A stretch of DNA of 59,370 nucleotides. Source: Saprospiraceae bacterium (GTDB lineage Bacteria > Bacteroidota > Bacteroidia > Chitinophagales > Saprospiraceae). Shown here in pieces: positions 8,179 to 16,294 of this stretch. Numbering within the stretch: position 1 is the first letter of the stretch; the number at the start of each line of letters is the position of its first letter. The stretch spans positions 63,524-122,893 of the forward strand of contig JAHDGF010000008.1 of assembly GCA_020627785.1 (NCBI GenBank), read 5' to 3'. The notes below the pieces were generated by a model. That model did not search any database. It saw only the letters and a program-made list of their open reading frames with translations, and was not told where the DNA came from. The position numbers and the translations under genes are program-made.

Positions 8179-9138
8179 ATGGTTTTTCTCGAATTCGAGC
8201 AGCCTTTAGAGAAATTATTCGAGCAGCTGGAAAAGATTCAGCAGATCGAAAGTGAAGGAGATATAGATGTTTCAGATAAAATAAAGGAACTCGAGAACAA
8301 AATAAAGAATACTCGTAAGGATATCTATGCCAACCTCTCAGGATGGCAAAAGGTGCAACTTTCTAGGCACCCTGAGCGTCCATATACCCTATATTATATA
8401 GAACAAATGACCAAAAAGTTTGTCGAACTTCACGGAGATCGGTCATTTGGTGATGATAAGGCGATTATTGGTGGTATAGGATTAATACAAGGGCAGCCTG
8501 CAGTGTTTATAGGCCAGCAAAAAGGTGTAAACACTAAAATGCGCCAATATCGAAACTTTGGGATGGCCAATCCTGAAGGCTATAGAAAGGCTCTACGCCT
8601 CATGAAATTGGCCGAAAGGTTCAATTATCCAGTAATTTGCTTAATCGATACCCCAGGCGCTTATCCAGGGATAGAGGCAGAAGAAAGAGGCCAAGCAGAA
8701 GCCATTGCCCGGAATCTTTTCGAAATGGCGCAATTGCGCGTCCCTATCCTGTGCTATATTATCGGCGAAGGCGCTTCTGGGGGTGCTTTGGGTATTGGAT
8801 TAGGCGACAAAGTCTTCATGCTCGAAAATACTTGGTATTCCGTTATTTCTCCAGAATCTTGCTCATCCATTCTTTGGAGAAGTTGGGATCATAAAGAAAC
8901 AGCGGCAGAACAACTCAAGTTAACGGCAGATCATATGCTGGAATTTGGCCTGATCGATAAGATTATCAAGGAACCTCTGGGTGGAGCTCATACAGATCCT
9001 GAAAAGATGGCAAAGGCATTGAAAGCACACATCAAGAAGGAAATTGTAGAAATGCAACAATACACGCCGGATGAGTTAATCGAACAGAGACTTGAAAAGT
9101 ACTCCAAGATGGGCCAGTTTGATGTGCTTAAAGTTTAA
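8179..9138 (+). CDS. accA: Acetyl-CoA carboxylase carboxyltransferase subunit alpha
   Basis: A 319-residue AccA of normal length. With AccD it forms the carboxyltransferase that moves the carboxyl group from biotin (on AccB) to acetyl-CoA, giving malonyl-CoA for fatty-acid synthesis in the cytoplasm. The N-terminal helical segment ([17 protein letters not shown], followed by KIKELENKI) and the crotonase-fold core are present, with [36 protein letters not shown], the oxyanion-hole glycines in [12 protein letters not shown], and [15 protein letters not shown]. Start at the ATG at 8179; the next in-frame ATG would delete the N-terminal helix. It is followed after 81 bp by dapA on the same strand. 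Confidence 0.97.
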   Translation: MVFLEFEQPLEKLFEQLEKIQQIESEGDIDVSDKIKELENKIKNTRKDIYANLSGWQKVQLSRHPERPYTLYYIEQMTKKFVELHGDRSFGDDKAIIGGIGLIQGQPAVFIGQQKGVNTKMRQYRNFGMANPEGYRKALRLMKLAERFNYPVICLIDTPGAYPGIEAEERGQAEAIARNLFEMAQLRVPILCYIIGEGASGGALGIGLGDKVFMLENTWYSVISPESCSSILWRSWDHKETAAEQLKLTADHMLEFGLIDKIIKEPLGGAHTDPEKMAKALKAHIKKEIVEMQQYTPDELIEQRLEKYSKMGQFDVLKV

Positions 9139-9219
9139 TACATCGGCTAAATAGATAGTTATTAAATGTACAGCCGGTATTGACCAGCATCCTTCTAAAA
9201 GAATATTAAAAATTATAAG

Positions 9220-10101
9220 ATGTTTCGAGGAACAGGGGTAGCACTTATCACTCCTTTTAATGAAGATAAGACCATTGATTTTGACGCTTACGCAAATGTA
9301 GTTGAACACGTTATAGCGGGAGGTGTCGATTTTTTAGTACCGCTAGGTTCAACAGGCGAAACTGCAACATTGAATGAGGAAGAGTCTAGAAAGATTTTAG
9401 ACCTAGTGATTGAAATTAATGCGGGCCGAAAACCAATTGTCGCAGGTAATTTTGGCGGAAATAATACCCGAGAATTAGCAAAGAAAATCAGAGATTATAA
9501 CTTTAAGGGAATCGATGCCATTCTTTCATCTAGCCCTGCTTATGTGAAACCAACGCAAGAAGGAATATATGCACATTACATGCGATTGGAAGAAGAATCA
9601 TCCGTACCCATTATTATTTATAATGTGCCAGGACGGACGCGGTCCAACATTGAGCATGATACAACAGTGAAGCTGGCAAATTCAAGTAGCAAGTTTGTTG
9701 CAATAAAAGAAGCTACCGGAGATCTTATTCAATCCACAAGAATATTAAAAAATCGTCCAGAAAATTTTTTGGTCCTTTCGGGAGATGATGAGGTTACCTT
9801 GCCTATGATTGCAGTTGGAGGTGATGGCGTTATATCTGTGATGGCTAATGTATATCCAAAGTACTTTTCTGAGATGGCTACATTTGCCTTGAGCGGAAAC
9901 TTAGAAAAAGCCAGGCAGAGAAATTTCGATACTTATGATCTTCATAAATGGTTGTATGTTGAAGGAAACCCAGTAGGGATTAAAACGGCAATGCAACACC
10001 TTGGACTTTGTACCAATGAAGTTCGTCTGCCTTTACATAAAATGTCCGAAGAAGGGAAGCAAGGACTGATTGCATGTATGGAAGACCTAAAAAGAAGTTG
10101 A
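9220..10101 (+). CDS. dapA: 4-hydroxy-tetrahydrodipicolinate synthase
   Basis: A 293-residue TIM-barrel aldolase, full length. It condenses pyruvate with aspartate semialdehyde, the first step of lysine and diaminopimelate synthesis. Visible residues are the GSTGET loop (Thr pair near 44), the catalytic Tyr in IIIYNVPGRT near 133, and the Schiff-base Lys in VAIKEATGD near 162. The fit is to DapA rather than to sugar-acid aldolases, because of the GRT arginine that binds the semialdehyde carboxylate. It lies 81 bp downstream of accA, possibly one transcript. A weak 6-bp hairpin (10145-10164) follows it. Confidence 0.95.
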   Translation: MFRGTGVALITPFNEDKTIDFDAYANVVEHVIAGGVDFLVPLGSTGETATLNEEESRKILDLVIEINAGRKPIVAGNFGGNNTRELAKKIRDYNFKGIDAILSSSPAYVKPTQEGIYAHYMRLEEESSVPIIIYNVPGRTRSNIEHDTTVKLANSSSKFVAIKEATGDLIQSTRILKNRPENFLVLSGDDEVTLPMIAVGGDGVISVMANVYPKYFSEMATFALSGNLEKARQRNFDTYDLHKWLYVEGNPVGIKTAMQHLGLCTNEVRLPLHKMSEEGKQGLIACMEDLKRS

Positions 10102-10186
10102 AGTAAAGGGTACCAGTTTTACTCCAACTTCCATTTATTTACGAGTTGAGATTATTCGCTCAACCTTAGGTCATTTCTGACAGCCG

Positions 10187-10297
10187 TTAGCAACATCCTG
10201 GGACGCAGCAAGCTGCCTCGCAGCAGCCTGGATCGCAACCAAATGCAACAAAGGCTAGTGTGCTTACCACACTCAAAAGAATCATTGTTTTTGTCAT
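10187..10297 (-). CDS. Cysteine-rich microprotein, possible metal(loid)-binding lipoprotein
   Basis: A 36-residue frame: start ATG at 10297-10295, stop TAA at 10189-10187. Residues 1-20 form a hydrophobic signal (TMILLSVVSTLAFVAFG) directly before Cys21, so AFGC could act as a lipobox. The mature peptide is only 16 residues and has seven cysteines in the repeated pattern DPGCC, EAACC, VPGCC. A perfect palindrome (10334-10349) shared with the arsR promoter lies 37 bp upstream. The role is inferred: periplasmic or membrane-tethered thiol binding of arsenite, antimonite or another soft metal under ArsR control. I know of no named family for it. Confidence 0.65.
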   Translation of the reverse strand: MTKTMILLSVVSTLAFVAFGCDPGCCEAACCVPGCC

Positions 10298-10333
10298 GAT
10301 TAATTTTTTAATAAAGTTAATAAAATATAAATC

Positions 10334-10349
10334 ATCGTAATATTACGAT
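10334..10349. promoter_or_regulatory. ArsR operator 2 (before the Cys-rich microprotein)
   Basis: Perfect 16-bp palindrome ATCGTAATATTACGAT. It lies between the arsR stop (10369) and the microprotein start (10297) and matches the arsR promoter site at 10691-10706 in 15 of 16 bases, so both are probably bound by the same ArsR dimer. Confidence 0.8.
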
Positions 10350-10368
10350 AGCTATAGCCAAAAAAAAT

Positions 10369-10686
10369 CTAGCAACATTTGCCTTGAGTGAAAAGACTCG
10401 TCACCTTACTCAAAAGGGCACGACACTGTTCCATATCAATGCAATAACATTTAAAAGTCCCTTCAATATCTCCTTTTATAATACCAGCTTCCTTCATCGA
10501 TTTTAAGTGTTGTGAAATCGTTGCTTGAGAAAGAGGTAGTTCATCTACTATATCCCCACAAGAACAGGCTCCTTTAGAGGCCAACTGCTCTAATATGGCA
10601 ATACGTGCTGGATGTGCAATCGCCTTTGCCATCTTAGCCAGCATGTTTTGCTGCGGTGTAAATAAATCTGATTTTGTCTTTCCCAT
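10369..10686 (-). CDS. arsR: ArsR/SmtB family metalloregulator
   Basis: A 105-residue winged-helix repressor from the ATG at 10686-10684. A longer frame from a TTG at 10725 exists, but its first codons are the probable promoter and operator, so I reject it. Order: N-terminal helix, AIAHPARIAILEQL (alpha-2), a CSCG thiol pair in alpha-3 as in arsenite-sensing ArsR, the recognition helix LPLSQATISQHLKSMKEAG, the wing, then a C-terminal GKCC that may add ligands. It should release DNA on binding As(III), Sb(III) or a similar ion. The operator ends 5 bp before the start, so the mRNA is almost leaderless. Its likely regulon here is itself plus the microprotein at 10187. Confidence 0.9.
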   Translation of the reverse strand: MGKTKSDLFTPQQNMLAKMAKAIAHPARIAILEQLASKGACSCGDIVDELPLSQATISQHLKSMKEAGIIKGDIEGTFKCYCIDMEQCRALLSKVTSLFTQGKCC

Positions 10687-10690
10687 GTCT

Positions 10691-10706
10691 ATCGCAATAT
10701 TACGAT
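10691..10706. promoter_or_regulatory. ArsR operator 1 (arsR promoter)
   Basis: ATCGCAATATTACGAT, a 16-bp palindrome with one mismatch to the perfect copy at 10334-10349. On the minus strand it contains TAATATTG, close to the TAnnTTTG -7 box, with a TTG 20 nt upstream (10725-10723). Repressor binding would therefore block RNA polymerase directly. Confidence 0.78.
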
Positions 10707-10821
10707 GAATATCTTTTTGATGCAAGTGAATGGAAATAAATTCTTGACTTTATCTAAAAGTCCTATAAATTCTGAACGTAGATTTTTGTAATATGGTGAT
10801 CGGAAGTATCTGAGATAGGAA

Positions 10822-11766
10822 TCAATGATTGGTATTTCTCTCCCAGTAATTTTGATCTTCAATTTCATCAAGAATGGCCAGGTAATTCTGATATCTAAGT
10901 TCAGAAATCTCCCCATTTTCGATGCATTCTTTCACAGCACATTTGGGCTCTTCTCGATGGGTACAGTCGTTGTATTTACATTCTTTGGAGACAATAAAAA
11001 ATTCTTTGAAATTGTGCGCAATGTCCATCACTTCCATGTGATTGTAGGAAAGCGTTTTTATCCCCGGTGTATCAATTATTTTTCCTCCAAATTCTAAATC
11101 AAACATTTCAGCGAAGGTGGTCGTGTGTTGTCCCTTTCCTGTATAATCAGATAATTCTTTCGTTCTTAATTCAAGATTCTTCTGCACTCGATTAACAAGG
11201 GTAGATTTACCTACTCCTGATTGTCCACTGATCATAGATATCTTGTCAGTCAAAGTTTCTTTTAATTCTTGAATTCCAGTATCTTCTGTAGCGGAAGTCA
11301 ATAATACCTTATAGCCGATGCTTGTATAAACTGCCTTGAGGTAGCTGAAAATTTCCATGTCTTCTTCCGTATACAAGTCAGCCTTATTAAAAACGATGGT
11401 TACTGGAATATCATAAGGTGAGGTCATTACTAAAAACCGATCTATGAATCCCTGCTTTAATTTTGGTTGGCGGATAGTTATGATTAGGATTGCTTGGTCG
11501 ATGTTGGCAGCGATAATATGTAGGAAGTGTTTTTTGCGAGGCGACTGACGGATCACATAATTTTTGCGATCTTCAATACCGACGATGCTAGCAATGTTTT
11601 CCTCCTTCTCCATCTCTAGATTTACCCAATCTCCCACAGCTACCGGATTGGTCACCTTAAGTTTGTTTAATCTCATTTTACCTTTGGTCCGAGCTTTCAG
11701 TAGTGTGCCATCTTCTAAAGAAACTTCATACCAACTTCCAGTCGATCGAACGATTAGGCCTCTCAT
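10822..11766 (-). CDS. rsgA: Ribosome small-subunit-dependent GTPase A
   Basis: A 314-residue circularly permuted GTPase that helps late maturation of the 30S subunit. Order: N-terminal OB-fold (GLIVRSTGSWYEV... VGDWVNLE), G4 NKAD near 129, then G1 GQSGVGKST near 184, switch sequences THTTT-like GKGQHTTTFAEM, G3 DTPG near 235, and a C-terminal zinc-binding region (CKYNDCTHREEPKC). All parts are intact and the length is normal. It overlaps the pcrB-like gene upstream by 4 nt, so the two are coupled. Confidence 0.95.
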   Translation of the reverse strand: MRGLIVRSTGSWYEVSLEDGTLLKARTKGKMRLNKLKVTNPVAVGDWVNLEMEKEENIASIVGIEDRKNYVIRQSPRKKHFLHIIAANIDQAILIITIRQPKLKQGFIDRFLVMTSPYDIPVTIVFNKADLYTEEDMEIFSYLKAVYTSIGYKVLLTSATEDTGIQELKETLTDKISMISGQSGVGKSTLVNRVQKNLELRTKELSDYTGKGQHTTTFAEMFDLEFGGKIIDTPGIKTLSYNHMEVMDIAHNFKEFFIVSKECKYNDCTHREEPKCAVKECIENGEISELRYQNYLAILDEIEDQNYWERNTNH

Positions 11767-12521
11767 AGACTCACAGATTTTTTATTCTTTCCATGAATGG
11801 CGGCTGCCATTTCCATAATCAAGGATGGGTCTTTTTCAAATGCATTTCCGATGACGATTAGGTCAGCACCTGCTTGAACATTTTCAAAGGCTTTCTCTGC
11901 AGTTCTAATTCCTCCACCGACAATCACTGGAATATTTACTGCACCACTTACGGCTTCAATCATGGATGTGGAAACAGGCTGTTTAGCACCACTACCAGCA
12001 TCTAGATACATCAATTTAAGACCAAGCATCTCACCTGCAATGGCTGTACACAAGGCAATATCATCTTTGCTATGAGGAATTGGAGCAGTATTACTGATGT
12101 ATTGCACAGTAGTACTCACGCCTCCATCAACTAAGATGTAGCCTGTGGAAATTATTTCTAAAGGACTCACTTTCAGATAAGGTGCTGTGACCACATGATT
12201 ACCGATTAATAATTCTGCATTCCTTCCAGAAATTAATGAAAGGAACAAAAGTCCATCTGCTTTATAACTTAGTTGGAAAGAATTGCCCGGAAAGAGAATG
12301 GTAGGAATATCACAATTGGTCTTTATTTCTTTGAGTACAGTATCGAGCATGTCATTGACTATGAGACTGCCACCAATGAAAAAGTAATCAACGGCCGCAT
12401 CTTTTGAGATACTGATGATCTGTTCGAGGTGCTTTAGCCGCATTTTATCAGGATCGATAAGCACTGCTAGAGATTTTTTCCCATCCCGCTTTTTCTGCTG
12501 TAGGCTTTCGTAAATAGTCAT
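11763..12521 (-). CDS. pcrB: Geranylgeranylglyceryl/heptaprenylglyceryl phosphate synthase
   Basis: A 252-residue TIM-barrel prenyltransferase of the PcrB/GGGPS family, joining a polyprenyl diphosphate to sn-glycerol-1-phosphate. Family marks are LIDPDK near 22, FIGGS near 50, FPGNSFQLS near 97, GYILVDGG near 128, YLDAGSGAKQPV near 177, VGGGIRT near 206 and ADLIVIGNAFE near 222. Bacteroidota carry a long-chain member of this family whose physiological lipid is not settled. It heads an operon with rsgA. A TAttTTTG-like box (12535-12528) lies just before the start, but the matching TTG has poor spacing. Confidence 0.9.
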   Translation of the reverse strand: MTIYESLQQKKRDGKKSLAVLIDPDKMRLKHLEQIISISKDAAVDYFFIGGSLIVNDMLDTVLKEIKTNCDIPTILFPGNSFQLSYKADGLLFLSLISGRNAELLIGNHVVTAPYLKVSPLEIISTGYILVDGGVSTTVQYISNTAPIPHSKDDIALCTAIAGEMLGLKLMYLDAGSGAKQPVSTSMIEAVSGAVNIPVIVGGGIRTAEKAFENVQAGADLIVIGNAFEKDPSLIMEMAAAIHGKNKKSVSL

Positions 12522-12582
12522 AGACTACAAAAATATCAATTTTTCAATGCAAAGATTCTTGTTTTTTAGACCTTAAGGCTAA

Positions 12583-12611
12583 TTGTCCTCTGCTTGATTT
12601 TACTAAATTTG
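12583..12611 (+). promoter_or_regulatory. Bacteroidota-type promoter of tRNA-Ser
   Basis: TTG (12583-12585), an 18-nt spacer, and TAAATTTG (12604-12611), an exact TAnnTTTG match, ending 10 nt before the tRNA 5' end. Confidence 0.8.
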
Positions 12612-12621
12612 CAATTCCTAA

Positions 12622-12709
12622 GGAGAATTGGCCGAGTGGCTTAAGGCGCTCGCTTGGAAAGCGGGTATACCTCAAAAGGGTATCGGGGGTTCGAATCCCT
12701 CATTCTCCG
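12622..12709 (+). tRNA. tRNA-Ser (anticodon GGA)
   Basis: An 88-nt class II tRNA. Acceptor stem GGAGAAT / ATTCTCC with discriminator G, anticodon loop CTTGGAAAG reading GGA, a long variable arm (around TACCTCAAAAGGGTA), and a T arm GGGGGTTCGAATCCC. CCA is not encoded. Confidence 0.97.
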
Positions 12710-12733
12710 CTTTTTAAATCAACATAGATTCTC

Positions 12734-13222
12734 TTGAATAAACTTGCGCTATTCTTGATTATTGGCTCATTAGCCTGCTTGTACCCAGGTCTTACAGAGC
12801 CTATTCTTTCAATTAATATCGGGGTAGATTTACCAATCGTGGGTTCACTCAATCTTCATGACACCAAGCAAAGCATACTTGGCACCATTGAAACTTTATG
12901 GAAAAACAACAATGCTTTAGTTGCTTTCTTAATCTTATTGTTCAGTGTCATTGTGCCCATAATCAAAGCGATTATTTTACTAACCATCCTCATATTTAAG
13001 AATATGAAAGGAAAGGTAGGACTTCACCGATTTGTGAGTGTAATCGGTAAATGGTCTATGGCAGATGTTTTTGTTGTGGGAATCCTTTTGGCTTTCTTAG
13101 CTACTAGATCTGATGACAACATTCATGCACAATTACATGATGGCTTTTATTGGTTTCTTGCCTATTGTGTGATTTCGATTATATCCTTTCAGATTATGAA
13201 GGTGGAAGGAAATGAGGTCTAA
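12734..13222 (+). CDS. PqiA-like (paraquat-inducible protein A) membrane protein
   Basis: A 162-residue inner-membrane protein with about four membrane segments (residues 4-20, 60-85, 113-125, 138-155). The stretch FSVIVPIIKAI and the following GKWSMADVFVVGILLAF are typical of one half of PqiA, an envelope-lipid transport component; classical PqiA has two such modules, so this is a single-module form. The start is a TTG at 12734, 24 bp after tRNA-Ser, so it may be read through from the tRNA promoter. The end overlaps the convergent gene at 13219 by 4 nt. No MCE-domain partner is seen nearby. Confidence 0.85.
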   Translation: MNKLALFLIIGSLACLYPGLTEPILSINIGVDLPIVGSLNLHDTKQSILGTIETLWKNNNALVAFLILLFSVIVPIIKAIILLTILIFKNMKGKVGLHRFVSVIGKWSMADVFVVGILLAFLATRSDDNIHAQLHDGFYWFLAYCVISIISFQIMKVEGNEV

Positions 13223-13656
13223 ACCGCTAGGCTTTCATCAACTGGGTGCAGTAGATTTTCTTTTACTCTCAATATATTCTCGAAATTGAAACTAATGACC
13301 ATTCTGACAAAGCCACTGATGTTAGAATTTCGCATGGCTTCTTGATATAAAGGCACTAGTCTAGAAAGTTGTTCATTTAATTTCCACAGATCATAATCTT
13401 CTCCAATACTGAATAGTTTTTTAGTTTCTTTGGTGGTACTAGCTTCTAATATTAATTCACTATTAAACGTAAGATCTGTATATTTTGAAATGCATTTAGC
13501 ATTTAAACTTCTTATCTCCATGATGGATTCAATCCCTGTTGTTCTCCACGCTTCAGCAAACAATTTATCAACCTGATTCTTCAATGCTTGGTGAGCATCT
13601 AATAGATTCAAGAGTGTTTCATGTTGTCCGATTTCAAATTTTTCTTCGCTTCTCAT
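13219..13656 (-). CDS. Conserved-looking cytoplasmic helical protein, unknown
   Basis: A 145-residue protein predicted to be nearly all helix, with no signal peptide or membrane segment. Regular spacing of hydrophobic residues (LLNLLDAHQALKNQV, LNEQLSRLVPLYQEAM) suggests a four-helix bundle. I do not recognise a family. It is convergent with the PqiA-like gene and overlaps it by 4 nt. The 252 bp upstream (13657-13908) show no clear gene or hairpin. Confidence 0.65.
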   Translation of the reverse strand: MRSEEKFEIGQHETLLNLLDAHQALKNQVDKLFAEAWRTTGIESIMEIRSLNAKCISKYTDLTFNSELILEASTTKETKKLFSIGEDYDLWKLNEQLSRLVPLYQEAMRNSNISGFVRMVISFNFENILRVKENLLHPVDESLAV

Positions 13657-13908
13657 TGTTCCGAGTTGTAATGTTCTTCTATACCTATATATGTGTGTAA
13701 AACTCGTTTTGGTTGCTTATGTGACTCTAAAAAGCAAGTTTTTAACAAAATTTTAAGACTTTTTTAAGTGAAATGGCACTTTTGTAGCTCATTTTGGCAC
13801 GATAGATACGCGAGAGAATGGAATTGATGATAAGTAAGAATTTCAAGAATTTAGAATAAGTCTTGGTTTGGATAACGACTCATCACTCCTAACCATCTCA
13901 AAATATTG

Positions 13909-14796
13909 TTACGTTTTACTCCAGAAATAAGCAATCGTAAATCCAGACAGTATATGCCATATTCCCCACCAAGCGGTAATAATTGCCATGCCACCAAGAC
14001 CATCAAAAAAACCAAAGATTAATAATAAGCCAAGACCTGAATTTTGAATTCCTGTCTCAATGGTCAAGGTTTTTTTATCCGCAAAGGGTAAGCCCATGGC
14101 CATTCCGGAGAAGTATCCAGAGGCAAGGGCGAGTAAGTTGTGAAGTAAGACTAATAGAAATATTGAACCGATGACTTCAATGAAATAATTATAATTTGTC
14201 AATAAGGCTCCGAAAACGATGACCAAGAATAAGCTCATTGAAATAACGCGCATGGGCTTTGATAACTTGAATGCGAGATCTGGCATTTTCTTTTTGAAAA
14301 AAAGACCTATTAGAATTGGAACAATTATAATTAAGGAAATGGTTTTCATTACTTCTAGCCAGCTTAAATTTACTTCACGGAGAATGGCCTGCGTTGGTTC
14401 ATACAAGTTGCCATAGAAAGCTAAATTAAGTGGTGTGAAAAAGATAGCAATGGTACTTGAAATTATCGTGAGTATGATGGAAAGCTCAACATTGGATTTA
14501 GCTAATGCAGAAATGAAATTGGAAATATTACCTCCAGGACACGAAGCCACTAAGATCATTCCTAGAGCCAAACTCGGTTCTGGTTTCATCAACATAATTA
14601 ATCCAAATGTCAAAGCAGGCAATAGTAGTAATTGGGAAAACATTCCTGTTAATACCTTTTTAGGTGATCTCAGTACAATTTTAAAATTATTAACGGTAAG
14701 GTCTAAGGCGATACCAAACATGATAAAGGCCAAGGTTATGTTCATGAACAAAAGGCCTGTTTCATTGAAATTTATAACGATACTGTCGAGATCCAT
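13909..14796 (-). CDS. Bile acid:sodium symporter family protein (BASS)
   Basis: A 295-residue polytopic protein with about nine to ten hydrophobic segments. The family signatures are FGIALDLTVNNFK near residue 26, and VASCPGGNISNFISALAKSNVELS near 84, the unwound sodium-binding helix of the BASS fold. It also has the later crossover ETGIQNSGLGLLLI near 246. Members transport organic anions such as pantoate, pyruvate or bile acids with sodium. The substrate here is unknown. It stands alone, 23 bp from the end of the next minus-strand gene. Confidence 0.9.
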   Translation of the reverse strand: MDLDSIVINFNETGLLFMNITLAFIMFGIALDLTVNNFKIVLRSPKKVLTGMFSQLLLLPALTFGLIMLMKPEPSLALGMILVASCPGGNISNFISALAKSNVELSIILTIISSTIAIFFTPLNLAFYGNLYEPTQAILREVNLSWLEVMKTISLIIIVPILIGLFFKKKMPDLAFKLSKPMRVISMSLFLVIVFGALLTNYNYFIEVIGSIFLLVLLHNLLALASGYFSGMAMGLPFADKKTLTIETGIQNSGLGLLLIFGFFDGLGGMAIITAWWGIWHILSGFTIAYFWSKT

Positions 14797-14819
14797 TCTT
14801 TTATTTGAGTAAACAAGTA

Positions 14820-16154
14820 TTAATTCTTATCAGCATAGAAAAATGGGAATTCATTTTCTTTATACATCTCACCTTCTGGATTTAGTAACTTTTGAGTTTT
14901 TATGATATTTTCTCCTACATTAAAATTATGAGTAGGGATGTATGCGATTAAACCAAATTGTAATCCAATTTTATGAATGTGCGAGTACAGTTTGCCAGTG
15001 TATAAAACGTCATTTATAAATATCTTGTGATATTTCAAACTACACTCATATTGATAAATTTCTCTTATATTTTTATTTTCAAAAATTGATAATTCCTTAT
15101 CCTTTTGAAAATCTTCACAGAAGTTTTCTAAAAGGTAAGATTCGTTCCTCAGAATTGGGACAAATACTTTTAAATAATCATCATTTATTATTTCTGATGG
15201 TATAACTGTCGAAAAAATTCTATCATTTTCATCAAATTGTTCGAGATAAAAATTTCGATTAATTCCATTCTCGTTGTAAAATATTTCACCTCCAAGACCT
15301 CTTTCAACTAAAAGCTCAATATTGGAATGATCCATATGATATTGTGTAAGGTTCATCGCAATAAAAAATAATGGAATTATTATAAAGAAGTTTTTAGTAG
15401 ACTTTGCATTGGAAGCAAAGGTGAACATGATTTGTGTAACTGGTTTATAGAAAAAAGTAGAGCTAAACATTCCAAAATACTTTCCTGCCTTAAAGTAAGC
15501 GATTTGAATTTTGTCATGGTATCTGAATTTTTTATTCAAAGCCAACACTTGGAGTACGGACAATGAAATAAAATTTAAAGCAAGGAATGCAAGAAGTATA
15601 ATAAATATAAAGCTAGGTACTATATCTTTCAGTAAGTTGTATACAATGACAAGAACTAAACTCATCAAAGACATCATGACATACATGATTAATATCGAAA
15701 AAGCACTAGCGAATTGTGTACTTGCTAAGTTGTCAATACTTTTAATGGAAGATTTTACCGTCGGAAGCATTTCCGCCACTTTTCTTGAGTAGATTGGAGA
15801 GTAAAAACCGTCTTCGATTTTAAAGCCATTGGGGTATACTGAATTTAATCCAATGAGACCTATCCAATAAGCACGGATTATGAAGTGAATAACAAAAAAC
15901 GTCGTTAAAATGGAAACAGCAAAAAGATTTAGGAAGCAGATGATGTATCCTATAAATGATTGTGCTTCTGGTAAGCGGTCAATCATTATAATTGCCAAGC
16001 CATCAACAAGTTCTGGAAGCTGAAGACAGGCAAATAAAGCTACCCCTGATATTAAAAGTTCAGCTTGCCAACTTTCTCTCTCTAGACGCTTTAACCACTT
16101 AGGTGTTTTTTCGCTACTTGTTGAATTAATCTCTTCAATAACAGAGTCTTCCAT
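14820..16154 (-). CDS. Polytopic membrane protein of unknown function
   Basis: A 444-residue protein. The N-terminal part is cytoplasmic (SSEKTPKWLKRLERESWQAE), followed by hydrophobic segments near residues 33-55, 68-98, 145-175, 178-205 and 255-273. A C-terminal soluble domain from about residue 275 is rich in Asn, Tyr and Glu and lies on the far side of the membrane. The motif KRLERESWQAELLISG is reminiscent of other uncharacterised Bacteroidota membrane proteins, but I cannot name a family. It begins 141 bp from the T9SS protein. Confidence 0.6.
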   Translation of the reverse strand: MEDSVIEEINSTSSEKTPKWLKRLERESWQAELLISGVALFACLQLPELVDGLAIIMIDRLPEAQSFIGYIICFLNLFAVSILTTFFVIHFIIRAYWIGLIGLNSVYPNGFKIEDGFYSPIYSRKVAEMLPTVKSSIKSIDNLASTQFASAFSILIMYVMMSLMSLVLVIVYNLLKDIVPSFIFIILLAFLALNFISLSVLQVLALNKKFRYHDKIQIAYFKAGKYFGMFSSTFFYKPVTQIMFTFASNAKSTKNFFIIIPLFFIAMNLTQYHMDHSNIELLVERGLGGEIFYNENGINRNFYLEQFDENDRIFSTVIPSEIINDDYLKVFVPILRNESYLLENFCEDFQKDKELSIFENKNIREIYQYECSLKYHKIFINDVLYTGKLYSHIHKIGLQFGLIAYIPTHNFNVGENIIKTQKLLNPEGEMYKENEFPFFYADKN

Positions 16155-16246
16155 CTAATCAAGGTACTAATTCTTAAACTTTTGTTTGGTTTTATTTATG
16201 GAAATTAGACGAATGTAACTCAAGCAAGTTATTGATCTTCATAAGA

Positions 16247-16286
16247 AGTGTTCCCGCAATACCAAATGATGGTATGCGAGAACACT
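16247..16286. terminator. Strong hairpin terminator
   Basis: A long stem, AGTGTTC...CGCA.TACCA paired with TGGTA.TGCG...GAACACT around an AATGA loop. On the plus strand TACC and six T follow. It lies 9 bp after the stop of the minus-strand T9SS protein gene. Symmetry allows it to work for that gene, although the best T tract is on the plus strand. Confidence 0.65.
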
Positions 16287-16294
16287 TACCTTTT

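Noticed and set aside
10369..10725. 118-residue ArsR from a TTG start
   Set aside because: The extra 13 codons coincide with the -33 region and operator palindrome, so the ATG at 10686 is preferred.
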